Below, in pieces: positions 1-6,706 of a DNA stretch of 64,000 nucleotides. Under the pieces are notes generated by a model. It worked only from the letters and a program-made list of their open reading frames with translations. It was not told the origin of the DNA and did no database searches. Both the position numbers and the translations under genes were made by a program. The number at the start of each line of letters is the position of its first letter. The first letter of the stretch is position 1. Origin of the DNA: JBFYTX01 sp963739515 (GTDB taxonomy: Bacteria > Chloroflexota > Dehalococcoidia > Dehalococcoidales > RBG-16-60-22); the NCBI GenBank assembly GCA_963739515.1, contig CAVUAO010000002.1:186001-250000 (forward strand), given 5' to 3'.

Positions 1-828
1 ATCCTGCATGGCCGATATCTCGGTGGCGTCGAGCACCAGCAGGACGATATCCGCCCGGTCTATTGCCCTCATGCTCCGGATGACGCTGTACTTTTCTACC
101 CCCGCCTTCACATGTCCCCGCCGCCTGATTCCGGCCGTATCAATAAGTAGCATACTCTGCCCTTTAAAGTCAAACAGCGTGTCTACGGCGTCGCGGGTGG
201 TCCCCGGAGTTTCATCGACGATGGCGCGCTCCTCACTGACGAGGGCATTCAGCAGCATTGACTTGCCTACGTTAGGCCGCCCCACAATCGCTACCTTGAT
301 GACTTCCGGAACCGCTTGGACCGGGCCCTGGGCCGGCAGCAGGCTGATTATTTTATCCAGGAGCTCGGCAACCTCTCGCCCGTGGTGGGCGCTGATGGCT
401 ATCGGTTCCCCCAGCCCCAGCTCATAGAACTCCAGGGCGGCCGTTTCGAGTCGGTCGTTATCGGCTTTATTGGCGACGAGCACGATGGGCTTGTTGGCTT
501 TACGGAGCATGTCGGCTACCTCGTAGTCCACCGGCGTCAGTCCGTCGGTCGCGGCCACCAGGTCGATAATTAAATCGGCTTGTTTGATGGCGGTCTCTAT
601 CTGGGCTTTGACCCCCCGTTCTATAGCGGTGCTGGGCTTCATCTCCAGCCCTCCGGTGTCCACCACCGTGAATTCCTTGCCTCCCCAGGCAACGTCCGCC
701 ATGTTGCGGTCGCGGGTTGTCCCCGGCCTGTCCTCGGTTATCGCCAGGGGTTTCCCGGCGATGCGGTTGAGCAGGGTCGACTTGCCGGTATTAGGCCGGC
801 CGACAATCGCAACAATAGGTTTCGTCAC
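1..828 (-). CDS. der: Ribosome-assembly GTPase Der (EngA), N-terminal part; runs off the window
   Basis: This gene encodes the tandem-domain GTPase needed for maturation of the 50S ribosomal subunit. Reading the minus strand from a GTG at 826-828 gives an open frame of 276 codons to the window edge. The first G domain opens with GRPNTGKST close to the N terminus and has NKAD further on. A second GRPNVGKS P-loop lies near residue 180, followed by DTAGIRRRG. Two G domains in one chain is diagnostic of Der. The family is usually about 440 residues, so the second G domain is cut and the KH-like C terminus is missing. The start is chosen because the GTG sits directly before TKPIVAIVGRPN, the normal beginning; the Shine-Dalgarno sequence (AAGAGAAAG) is weak. 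A two-hairpin repeat separates it from argF upstream on the same strand. Confidence 0.95.
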   Translation of the reverse strand, partial: MTKPIVAIVGRPNTGKSTLLNRIAGKPLAITEDRPGTTRDRNMADVAWGGKEFTVVDTGGLEMKPSTAIERGVKAQIETAIKQADLIIDLVAATDGLTPVDYEVADMLRKANKPIVLVANKADNDRLETAALEFYELGLGEPIAISAHHGREVAELLDKIISLLPAQGPVQAVPEVIKVAIVGRPNVGKSMLLNALVSEERAIVDETPGTTRDAVDTLFDFKGQSMLLIDTAGIRRRGHVKAGVEKYSVIRSMRAIDRADIVLLVLDATEISAMQD

Positions 829-858
829 ATTCTTTCTCTTATATTAGTGCCTCTAATA

Positions 859-939
859 GGGACGTCTAAGAGGGGCGAAGCCCCTCTTCCTAATTATCCC
901 CCTCTCCTTCAAAGGAGAGGGGGATTAAGGGGGTGAGGT
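859..939 (+). repeat. Two-hairpin intergenic repeat, copy 1
   Basis: This is the best-formed copy of a family found ten times in the window. Hairpin 1 pairs AAGAGGGGC (868-876) with GCCCCTCTT (880-888) across a three-base loop. Hairpin 2 pairs CCCCCTCTCCTT (898-909) with AAGGAGAGGGGG (912-923). A polar tail AAGGGGGTGAGGT follows. It lies between der and argF, both on the minus strand. Confidence 0.85.
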
Positions 940-957
940 CTAGAGGTATATAGATTA

Positions 958-1899
958 TCATCTGAAATTGGACAGTCCTATCTCGAGCCCGCCGAGTATG
1001 TCCACGAGCAGGGCTTTCAGCATGTGCATCTTGTTTTCCGATTGCTCGAAGACTACGGACTGCGGTCCGTCTATGACTTCATCGGTGACTTCTTCGCCGC
1101 GGTGGGCCGGCAGGTCGTGCATGAAGATGGCGTTCTCGTTGGCCAGCGATAGAAGTTTGGCCGTGACCTGGTAGCCGGCGAATGCTTTCCGGCGTGTTTC
1201 CGCTTCCTTTTCCTGCCCCATGCTCGTCCAGACGTCGGTGTAGACGATGTCCGCCCCGACGACCGCCTGGCGGGGGTCTTCCGTGCAGAATATCGTACTG
1301 CCGGTGGCGCGGACGTATTCCCGCGCTACGTCGAGTATATTTGCTTTTAAGACGTAGCCGGCCGGCGAGGCCATGCGGAAGTTTATCCCGCATTTGGTCG
1401 CGGCCAGTATGAGGCTGTTGGCTACGTTGTTCCCGTCCCCGATGAACGCCAGCGTCAGTCCCTCCAGCTTTTCTTTGCATTCATAAATCGTCAGCAGGTC
1501 GGCGAGCGCCTGGCAGGGGTGTTCCAGGTCGGAGAGGGAGTTTATCACCGGTACGCGCGAATATCTGGCCAGGGTCTCCAGCGTTTTATGGGAGAAAGTG
1601 CGCGCCGCGATACAGTCGACATAGCCGCTGAGCACGCGCGCTACATCGGCGATTGATTCCCGTTGCCCGAGCCCGACCTCCGCGGGCGATAGGTAAATGC
1701 ATTCGCCGCCGAGCTGGCGCATGGCTGCCTCGAAGCTGACCCGGTGCCGCAGTGAGGGCTTTTCGAAGAGCAGGGCCAGGATTTTTCCGCTTAATATGGC
1801 ATTCCAGCCCTCGCCTTTCATCGTGACGGCGTTGGAGATGAGTCGGTGGATTTCTTCGGACGTGAGGTCGGAGATAGATAGAAAATCTTTGCTCTGCAA
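958..1899 (-). CDS. argF: Ornithine carbamoyltransferase
   Basis: The enzyme transfers the carbamoyl group of carbamoyl phosphate to ornithine to make citrulline in arginine biosynthesis; it is cytosolic and usually trimeric. At 313 residues it has the normal length. The phosphate-binding loop reads KPSLRHRVSFE near residue 50, HPCQALADL follows near 130, and the ornithine-specific DVWTSMGQE loop is near 220. The late motif usually read HCLP is here HDLPAHRGEE, with Asp in place of the conserved Cys, which is unusual. The start is TTG at 1897-1899 with an AGGAGA sequence upstream, giving MQSKDFLSI. A TTGAAT-16-TATACT promoter lies just upstream, divergent from that of rph. argC is about 21 kb away, so the arginine genes are not clustered. 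Confidence 0.95.
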   Translation of the reverse strand: MQSKDFLSISDLTSEEIHRLISNAVTMKGEGWNAILSGKILALLFEKPSLRHRVSFEAAMRQLGGECIYLSPAEVGLGQRESIADVARVLSGYVDCIAARTFSHKTLETLARYSRVPVINSLSDLEHPCQALADLLTIYECKEKLEGLTLAFIGDGNNVANSLILAATKCGINFRMASPAGYVLKANILDVAREYVRATGSTIFCTEDPRQAVVGADIVYTDVWTSMGQEKEAETRRKAFAGYQVTAKLLSLANENAIFMHDLPAHRGEEVTDEVIDGPQSVVFEQSENKMHMLKALLVDILGGLEIGLSNFR

Positions 1900-1921
1900 G
1901 ATTAGTCTCCTGTATGCCCCC

Positions 1922-1949
1922 AGTATATCACGAAAATTAAATTATTCAA
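1922..1949 (-). promoter_or_regulatory. Sigma-70-like promoter of argF
   Basis: On the minus strand TTGAAT (1944-1949) and TATACT (1922-1927) are separated by 16 bases, about 20 bases before the argF TTG start. Confidence 0.6.
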
Positions 1950-1974
1950 TAGTGGGCATGCCCCTTTCCCGTGA

Positions 1975-2003
1975 TTGCCATTATCCTCTCCCAATGTTAT
2001 ACT
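1975..2003 (+). promoter_or_regulatory. Sigma-70-like promoter of rph
   Basis: TTGCCA (1975-1980) and TATACT (1998-2003) are spaced by 17 bases. The predicted transcription start near 2010 excludes the upstream ATG at 1971 and leaves ATG 2019 or GTG 2034 as the rph start. Confidence 0.65.
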
Positions 2004-2033
2004 CTGACATATTCGGTTATGAGGAGAGACGGC

Positions 2034-2759
2034 GTGAAGAGAGTTGACGGGCGCGCCTACGATGAGTTGCGACCGGTTTCGATCATCCCCGGCTACCAGA
2101 GCTTCGCCGAGGGGTCGGCGCTGATCAAGCTGGGCAAGACCCACGTCCTCTGCGCCGTCAGCATCGAGGATAGAGTGCCTCCCTTCCTCAAGGGGAGCGG
2201 TACCGGCTGGATTACGGCGGAGTACGCCATGCTCCCCCGCGCCACCGTCACCCGCTCCCAGCGCGATTCTGTTGCCGGTCACGTCGGGGGGCGAAACCAG
2301 GAAATCCAGCGTCTTATCGGGCGCTCCCTTCGGGCTTCGGCCGACCTCACCGCTTTAGGGGAGAGGTCTTTGATCGTGGACTGCGATGTCCTCCAGGCCG
2401 ACGGCGGTACCCGCACCGCCGCGATCACCGGCGCCTACGTCGCCCTCCACCAGGCGATGGAAAAACTGATGAACATGGGCATGATATCCTCCATTCCGCT
2501 AAAGTGCGCCGTGGCGGCTACCAGCGTCGGTATCGTCAATAATAATATGATGATGGACCTTTGTTACGACGAGGATTCCCAGGCTGGCGTCGATTTTAAT
2601 ATCGTCATGACCAGCAAGGGCGAGTTCGTGGAAGTGCAGGGTACCGCCGAGGGCAAGCCGTTTACCAAGCAGTCTATTAACGATTTGATAGCTCTGGCGG
2701 AGAAAGGCATCCGCCAGCTTTTCCAGGTTCAGCAGGACGTCTTAAAAGGCGGTAAATAA
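2034..2759 (+). CDS. rph: Ribonuclease PH
   Basis: A phosphorolytic 3'-5' exoribonuclease that trims the 3' ends of tRNA precursors. It is a cytosolic PNPase-fold hexamer. About 241 residues from the chosen start match the family length. Conserved blocks include KRVDGRAYDELRP at the N terminus, GTGWITAEYAMLPRAT, GRNQEIQRLIGRSLRA, DCDVLQADGGTRTAAITGA and EVQGTAEG near the C terminus. GTG 2034 is preferred because GAGGAG lies at the right distance and the product begins like other family members; ATG 2019 is the alternative. Transcription appears to come from its own promoter at 1975-2003. It converges on proA, with a repeat in between. Confidence 0.95.
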   Translation: MKRVDGRAYDELRPVSIIPGYQSFAEGSALIKLGKTHVLCAVSIEDRVPPFLKGSGTGWITAEYAMLPRATVTRSQRDSVAGHVGGRNQEIQRLIGRSLRASADLTALGERSLIVDCDVLQADGGTRTAAITGAYVALHQAMEKLMNMGMISSIPLKCAVAATSVGIVNNNMMMDLCYDEDSQAGVDFNIVMTSKGEFVEVQGTAEGKPFTKQSINDLIALAEKGIRQLFQVQQDVLKGGK

Positions 2760-2777
2760 CTTTCTATAATACACAAA

Positions 2778-2975
2778 AGGGAGTACTCCGCCGAGAGGGG
2801 CGCTAGCCCCTCTCAAATTCAGGTCGTTTAGTACTTGTATCTTGGCGTATGTAATTTCGTGATCGGGGCGTCTAAGAGGGGTCACGACCCCTCTTTCATT
2901 CCTCCCCCTCTCAAACAAGATAAAAACAGCTATGTTAATAATGCTGTTTGAGAGGGGGATCAAAGGGGGTGAGGT
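2778..2975 (+). repeat. Two-hairpin intergenic repeat, copy 2 (compound)
   Basis: A first palindrome, GAGAGGGGC paired with GCCCCTCTC (2793-2814), follows AGGGAGTACTCC. A second, nearly complete copy begins at about 2865: hairpin 1 at 2874-2895, then a 5' arm CCCCCTCTC at 2903-2911 whose partner arm lies at 2949-2957. The extra loop sequence contains its own inverted repeat (AAACAGC with GCTGTTT). The tail AAAGGGGGTGAGGT ends the copy. It lies between convergent rph and proA. Confidence 0.75.
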
Positions 2976-3015
2976 ATTAAGTGAAAAATGAAGTCGGCTA
3001 AATCAATGAAATAAG

Positions 3016-4299
3016 CTACGGCCTTACCTGCCCGCTACCGTAAATAATCCACTTGTAGGTCGTCAGCTCTTTCAACCCCATCGGCCCCCGCGCGTGCAGC
3101 TTTTGCGTGCTAATTCCCACCTCCGCCCCCATCCCGAACTGCCCCCCGTCGGTAAAACGCGTGCTGGCGTTGACGTAGACGCAGGCGGCGTCCACCTCGT
3201 TGAGGAAACGCCTGGCGCTCTCGTAGTCCTCGGTGATGATGGCTTCGGAGTGCCCCGACCCGTATTTCTCGATGTGCCCCAGCGCCTCATCCAGCGACCC
3301 CACTACCTTTACCGCCGCGATGAGCGCCAGGAACTCTTTGCCCCAGTCCCCCTCCACCGCCTTCACCAGCTTTAGCGACTTGTCGGCTTTGAGGATTGCC
3401 ATCGACTTCTCGTCGCAGTGCAGCTCCACTTTAGCCTTGTTAAGCTCGGTCGCCATCTTGGGCAGGTAGCTTTTCGCGATGTCCTTGTGTACCAGCACCG
3501 AGTCTAGCGCGTTGCAGACCGAGGGTCTTTGTACTTTGGCGTTGTAGACAATGTCCACCGCTTTTTGAATATCAGCGCTTTTGTCCACGTAGGTATGGCA
3601 TACGCCGATGCCCCCCGTGACCACCGCCATCGTGGCCTTTTCTTTAACGTTATTTATCAGTCCCGCCCCGCCCCTGGGCACTATCAGGTCGATAGCGTCA
3701 TTCATTTTGAGCATCGCGTCCACCAGCTTATGGTCGGTGTTATCGACGAACTGCACGCAGCCTTCGGGCATGCCCGCCTTTTTACAGGCGTCCTGTATTA
3801 CTTTAACGATGGCGGTATTGGAATTTATCGTTTCCTTGCCGCCCCGCAGTATCACGGCGTTGCCGGATTTCAGGCAGAGTGCGGCGATGTCCACCGTGAC
3901 GTTAGGTCGGCTCTCGTATATCGCCCCGATGACTCCTATTGGCACCCGCTTTTTGCCGATTTGCAGTCCGTTGGGCATGGTGCGCATTTCATATATCTCG
4001 CCCACGGAGTCGGGCAGGGCGGCCACGACTCTTGTGTCCGCGGCTATCCCTTCGAGGCGTTTTTCGTTGAGCAGCAGCCTGTCGAGCAGCACTTCCCCCA
4101 TGCCGTTGGCTTTCGCGGTCTGGTAGTCCTTTTTATTGGCGGCCAGTATTTCTGCTTTCCTGGCGAGTATCTCCGCGGCGATGTTATTCAGGGCTTTATT
4201 TTTTATATCCGTCGAGGTAAACGCCAGCTTATGGGCGGCGGCTTTAGCCGCTTGCCCCTTGGCTTTCAGTTCTTCTATGGCGTTATCTTTTTTCTTCAT
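3016..4299 (-). CDS. proA: Gamma-glutamyl phosphate reductase
   Basis: The second step of proline synthesis: NADPH-dependent reduction of gamma-glutamyl phosphate to glutamate semialdehyde. The 427-residue product has the usual length and the aldehyde-dehydrogenase fold. Visible family blocks are GVIGAIYESRPNVTVDIAALC, SGNAVILRGGKE, the PRGGAGLI segment, and the catalytic cysteine in QRPSVCNALDS near residue 260. The C terminus carries TDGGQFGMGAEVGISTQKLHARGPMGL. It is the last gene of the proB-hypothetical-proA operon, starting 31 bases after the small middle gene. The ATG is followed by a Lys-rich start (MKKKDNAIEEL). Confidence 0.96.
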   Translation of the reverse strand: MKKKDNAIEELKAKGQAAKAAAHKLAFTSTDIKNKALNNIAAEILARKAEILAANKKDYQTAKANGMGEVLLDRLLLNEKRLEGIAADTRVVAALPDSVGEIYEMRTMPNGLQIGKKRVPIGVIGAIYESRPNVTVDIAALCLKSGNAVILRGGKETINSNTAIVKVIQDACKKAGMPEGCVQFVDNTDHKLVDAMLKMNDAIDLIVPRGGAGLINNVKEKATMAVVTGGIGVCHTYVDKSADIQKAVDIVYNAKVQRPSVCNALDSVLVHKDIAKSYLPKMATELNKAKVELHCDEKSMAILKADKSLKLVKAVEGDWGKEFLALIAAVKVVGSLDEALGHIEKYGSGHSEAIITEDYESARRFLNEVDAACVYVNASTRFTDGGQFGMGAEVGISTQKLHARGPMGLKELTTYKWIIYGSGQVRP

Positions 4300-4330
4300 G
4301 GCTTGCCTCCCCCTTTTTCCCTTCCCCCGG

Positions 4331-4597
4331 TTACTCGAACTTCCCGCTCCCGCTGAAGTGGAAAACGTAGCGCGGTGGCAGGCTCGTTACCGCCCGGTTC
4401 ACCCGCTTCTTTAGAGCGCAGCGGCATTGCCGCCCGTCCTCCAGTTCGATGATATATCCCCCTCCGTCCTTGATTTGCTTATATTCTATCAGTGTCATTT
4501 CTCCCCACCAGCGGTATTCTTCCTCGTGCTGGAACTGGTAGCTGATATTGGCGATGAATTCATTATTGACGGCCTGGTATAGTTTGCCTGTGGGCAC
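4331..4597 (-). CDS. Small uncharacterised protein between proB and proA
   Basis: I do not recognise this 88-residue product. It starts at a GTG (4595-4597) preceded five bases away by a strong AAGGAGGG, which supports it as a real gene although it overlaps the end of proB by 35 bases. The protein is soluble-looking, with a WWGEMTLIEYKQI stretch and a basic segment CRCALKKRVNRAV; there is no signal peptide or membrane helix. Its position suggests co-translation with proB and proA, but nothing in its sequence links it to proline synthesis. A role as a small regulatory or nucleic-acid-binding protein is possible, but unproven. Confidence 0.65.
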   Translation of the reverse strand: MPTGKLYQAVNNEFIANISYQFQHEEEYRWWGEMTLIEYKQIKDGGGYIIELEDGRQCRCALKKRVNRAVTSLPPRYVFHFSGSGKFE

Positions 4598-5759
4598 TTG
4601 GTCCCTCCTTTTCCATTAACGCCAAATTGTTGCGGTGTACTACTTCCGGCCCGTAATCGAAGCTGAGCAGACCGGCGATTTTATCCGACTGGGCGCCCTT
4701 GATGATGCCGATATCGCCCGCGCTATAGTTGGTGATGCCGCAGCCGACCTGGTTTCCTGCGGTGTCGTAAATTGCCACGATGTCTCCCCTCCCGAATTTC
4801 CCTTCCGCTTTCTCTATCCCCGCCGCCAGCAGGCTGCGGTTGTTTTTCTTTAGCGCCAGGACGGCCCCGTTATCTATGATTAATTTGCCTCTGGTGGAAA
4901 GCCCCGAAAGCATCCACCTCTGCCGACTTTCCAGGTGGTCGGACGCGGGCAGGAAATGCGTGCCGGCCGCTTCGTTTGAAGCCAGCCGGATGATGATATC
5001 CGGTTCCTTCCCCCCGGCAATGACCACGTGCACCCCGCACGCGGTGGCTGCCTGGGCGGCTTCTATCTTGGTTATCATGCCGCCGGTGCCCACGTTGCTG
5101 GCGGTGTCTGTGGCCATCTTTTTTATGCTCGTGTCGATTTTGCTCACTACCGGTACGAGCTTGGCTGTCGGGTCGATGTGGGGGTCGGCGGTATACAGCC
5201 CGCCGATATCGGTTAATATCATAAGCATGTCGGCGTCGATTAGGTTGGCGACCATTGCCGAGAGGTTGTCGTTGTCGCCGAATTTGGCTTCTTTTATTTC
5301 ATCGGTGGAGATGACGTCGTTTTCGTTGACGATGCCGATGACCCGCAGTTCCATCAGGGCCAGGAGCGTATTGCGGGCGTTGAGGTATCCGGCGCGGTCG
5401 GCGATATCGCCTTTGGTGAGCAGTGCCTGCGCTACGGTGATGCCGTGCTGCCCGAACAATTGCTCGTACACGTTCATCAGGCGGCTTTGCCCCACCGAAG
5501 CCAGCACCTGTTTAAAAGGGATGCCTTTGATGGTCTTGTCAAGGCCCAGCTTATGCCTTCCCGCGGCGATTGCCCCGGAAGACACGACGACTATTTCCAC
5601 GCCCCGTTGATGCAGCGTGGCGATCTGCCGCACCAGGTCGGCCATGACCTCCTGGTCCAGGTGGCTGCCGCCGCCGGTTAGCAGATGTGTGCCCAGCTTT
5701 ACCACGATACGCCGGTAAGCCAGTCCTGTTAATTTGGATTTGTTGCCGTTCTCGCTCAT
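4563..5759 (-). CDS. proB: Glutamate 5-kinase with C-terminal PUA domain
   Basis: Phosphorylates glutamate to gamma-glutamyl phosphate, the first and usually proline-inhibited step of proline synthesis. The kinase domain starts VVKLGTHLLTGGG and holds VVVSSGAIAAGRHKLG, NENDVISTDEIKEAKFGDNDNLSA and GTGGMITKIEAA. A C-terminal PUA domain of about 90 residues begins near RGKLIIDNGA. The start ATG at 5757-5759 (MSENGNKS) gives 398 residues. Upstream in-frame ATGs are unlikely because the one at 5786 lies within the extended -10 box (TGCTATAAT). It leads the proB-hypothetical-proA operon. Confidence 0.95.
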   Translation of the reverse strand: MSENGNKSKLTGLAYRRIVVKLGTHLLTGGGSHLDQEVMADLVRQIATLHQRGVEIVVVSSGAIAAGRHKLGLDKTIKGIPFKQVLASVGQSRLMNVYEQLFGQHGITVAQALLTKGDIADRAGYLNARNTLLALMELRVIGIVNENDVISTDEIKEAKFGDNDNLSAMVANLIDADMLMILTDIGGLYTADPHIDPTAKLVPVVSKIDTSIKKMATDTASNVGTGGMITKIEAAQAATACGVHVVIAGGKEPDIIIRLASNEAAGTHFLPASDHLESRQRWMLSGLSTRGKLIIDNGAVLALKKNNRSLLAAGIEKAEGKFGRGDIVAIYDTAGNQVGCGITNYSAGDIGIIKGAQSDKIAGLLSFDYGPEVVHRNNLALMEKEGPSAHRQTIPGRQ

Positions 5760-5784
5760 GTTTTCTTGACCAACGATTTTTTTC

Positions 5785-5793
5785 ATTATAGCA
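5785..5793 (-). promoter_or_regulatory. Extended -10 promoter of the proB operon
   Basis: On the minus strand TGC is followed directly by TATAAT (5785-5790). This is an extended -10 element with no clear -35 box. The predicted transcription start is about 20 bases before the proB ATG. Confidence 0.55.
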
Positions 5794-5829
5794 CAAGCTG
5801 GAATACGCTGAAATACGTCGAGCATGGAA

Positions 5830-5908
5830 TCTGTCATTCTGAGGAGTCCTTCCGCAGGAAGGACGACGTGAGAATCCGTCATTCCCGCGAACGCGGGAAT
5901 CCAGTCAC
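5830..5908. repeat. Intergenic palindromic repeat (GTCATTCTGAGG / ATTCCCGCG type)
   Basis: Two short palindromes lie in tandem: GTCCTTCC paired with GGAAGGAC, then ATTCCCGCG paired with CGCGGGAAT. This type of short element, beginning GTCATTCTGAGGA, is common between genes in many bacteria. It sits between proB and mfd, which diverge. Confidence 0.6.
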
Positions 5909-6028
5909 TTCACCACTCTAGTCCTGCCCTTCTTGACCACCCCATTATCTCCATCCCCAAATATATGCTAAAATAAAACATTGGGCTGGCCTGTTTTTAG
6001 GTCAAGCCCTTATGGTGTTTGTAGATAT

Positions 6029-6706
6029 ATGCCGGATTTAAGTCAATTATTAAAGCTAGTTGAAAATTTGCCCGCCTTTCGCCGCCTTGTCGAATCAATA
6101 AAAAATGAGAACGATAGCTCGGTGGTGGTGCTGGATGCCGCCCGACCTTATCTGGTGGCGGCTCTCCATGCATCTCTTCAGCTGCCGGTATTGCTGGTCA
6201 CGGCGCAGCCGGAGAATGCCCGGAAGCTCCAGGAACAGCTTTCCAGCTGGGCTTCCGGTGGCGAATCTGGGATGCTTTTCCCGGAGCCGGATGTCCTCCC
6301 CTACGAGCGATTGACCTCGGATGCTTCCACCGAGATGGACAGGGTCCGGGTGCTTTCCGCGCTGGCCGGCTGTGAATTGGATGAAAATAGTTCTCGGCCG
6401 CCCCTGGTGGTGGCTTCGGCGGCGGCATTGATGTCGAAGACTGCCTCGTATGATGCCTTTTGCTCTGCCTGCTGCACCATCAAGCTCGGCATGAGCCGGG
6501 AGCCCCTGAGTCTGCTGGCCGACTGGGCGGCGATGGGCTACCAATCGGAGAATATCGTGGAGTTGCCGGGCGTCATGAGCCGCCGCGGCGGCATCGTCGA
6601 TGTCTGGCCACCGACCTCCGCATGGCCGGTGCGTCTGGAGTTTTTCGGTGATACCGTTGATAGTATTCGCCGTTTCGACCCCGCTTACCCAGCGTTCTAT
6701 CGATAA
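6029..6706 (+). CDS. mfd: Transcription-repair coupling factor, N-terminal part (frameshifted)
   Basis: The first 226 residues of Mfd, which removes RNA polymerase stalled at DNA lesions and recruits UvrA. This part covers the UvrB-like damage-recognition region, with LFPEPDVLPYERL near residue 90 and MSRRGGIVDVWPP near 185. It ends in RFDPAYPAFYR and a stop, whereas the family continues FDP.TQRS. The family sequence resumes in the next frame at TQRSIDKLDSL. One extra base around 6683-6686 explains this. The distance 6029-9482 equals 1151 codons plus one base. The ATG at 6029 is chosen because the product begins MPDLSQLLKLVE, like other family members. Confidence 0.85.
   Translation: MPDLSQLLKLVENLPAFRRLVESIKNENDSSVVVLDAARPYLVAALHASLQLPVLLVTAQPENARKLQEQLSSWASGGESGMLFPEPDVLPYERLTSDASTEMDRVRVLSALAGCELDENSSRPPLVVASAAALMSKTASYDAFCSACCTIKLGMSREPLSLLADWAAMGYQSENIVELPGVMSRRGGIVDVWPPTSAWPVRLEFFGDTVDSIRRFDPAYPAFYR

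Noticed and set aside
1971..2033. Longer rph start at ATG 1971
   Set aside because: It lies within the predicted promoter, and the added residues do not resemble RNase PH.
2742..2963. 73-codon minus-strand frame between rph and proA
   Set aside because: It consists of repeat copy 2 and the rph 3' end; no ribosome site and no protein-like pattern.
3529..4356. 275-codon open frame on the + strand opposite proA
   Set aside because: It is the antisense shadow of proA, whose aldehyde-dehydrogenase motifs are complete; no ribosome site or homology on the + strand.
6600..6686. Start of an independent helicase gene at ATG 6600
   Set aside because: The first ~28 codons are out of frame with Mfd and antisense-like in composition; they are an artefact of the frameshift.
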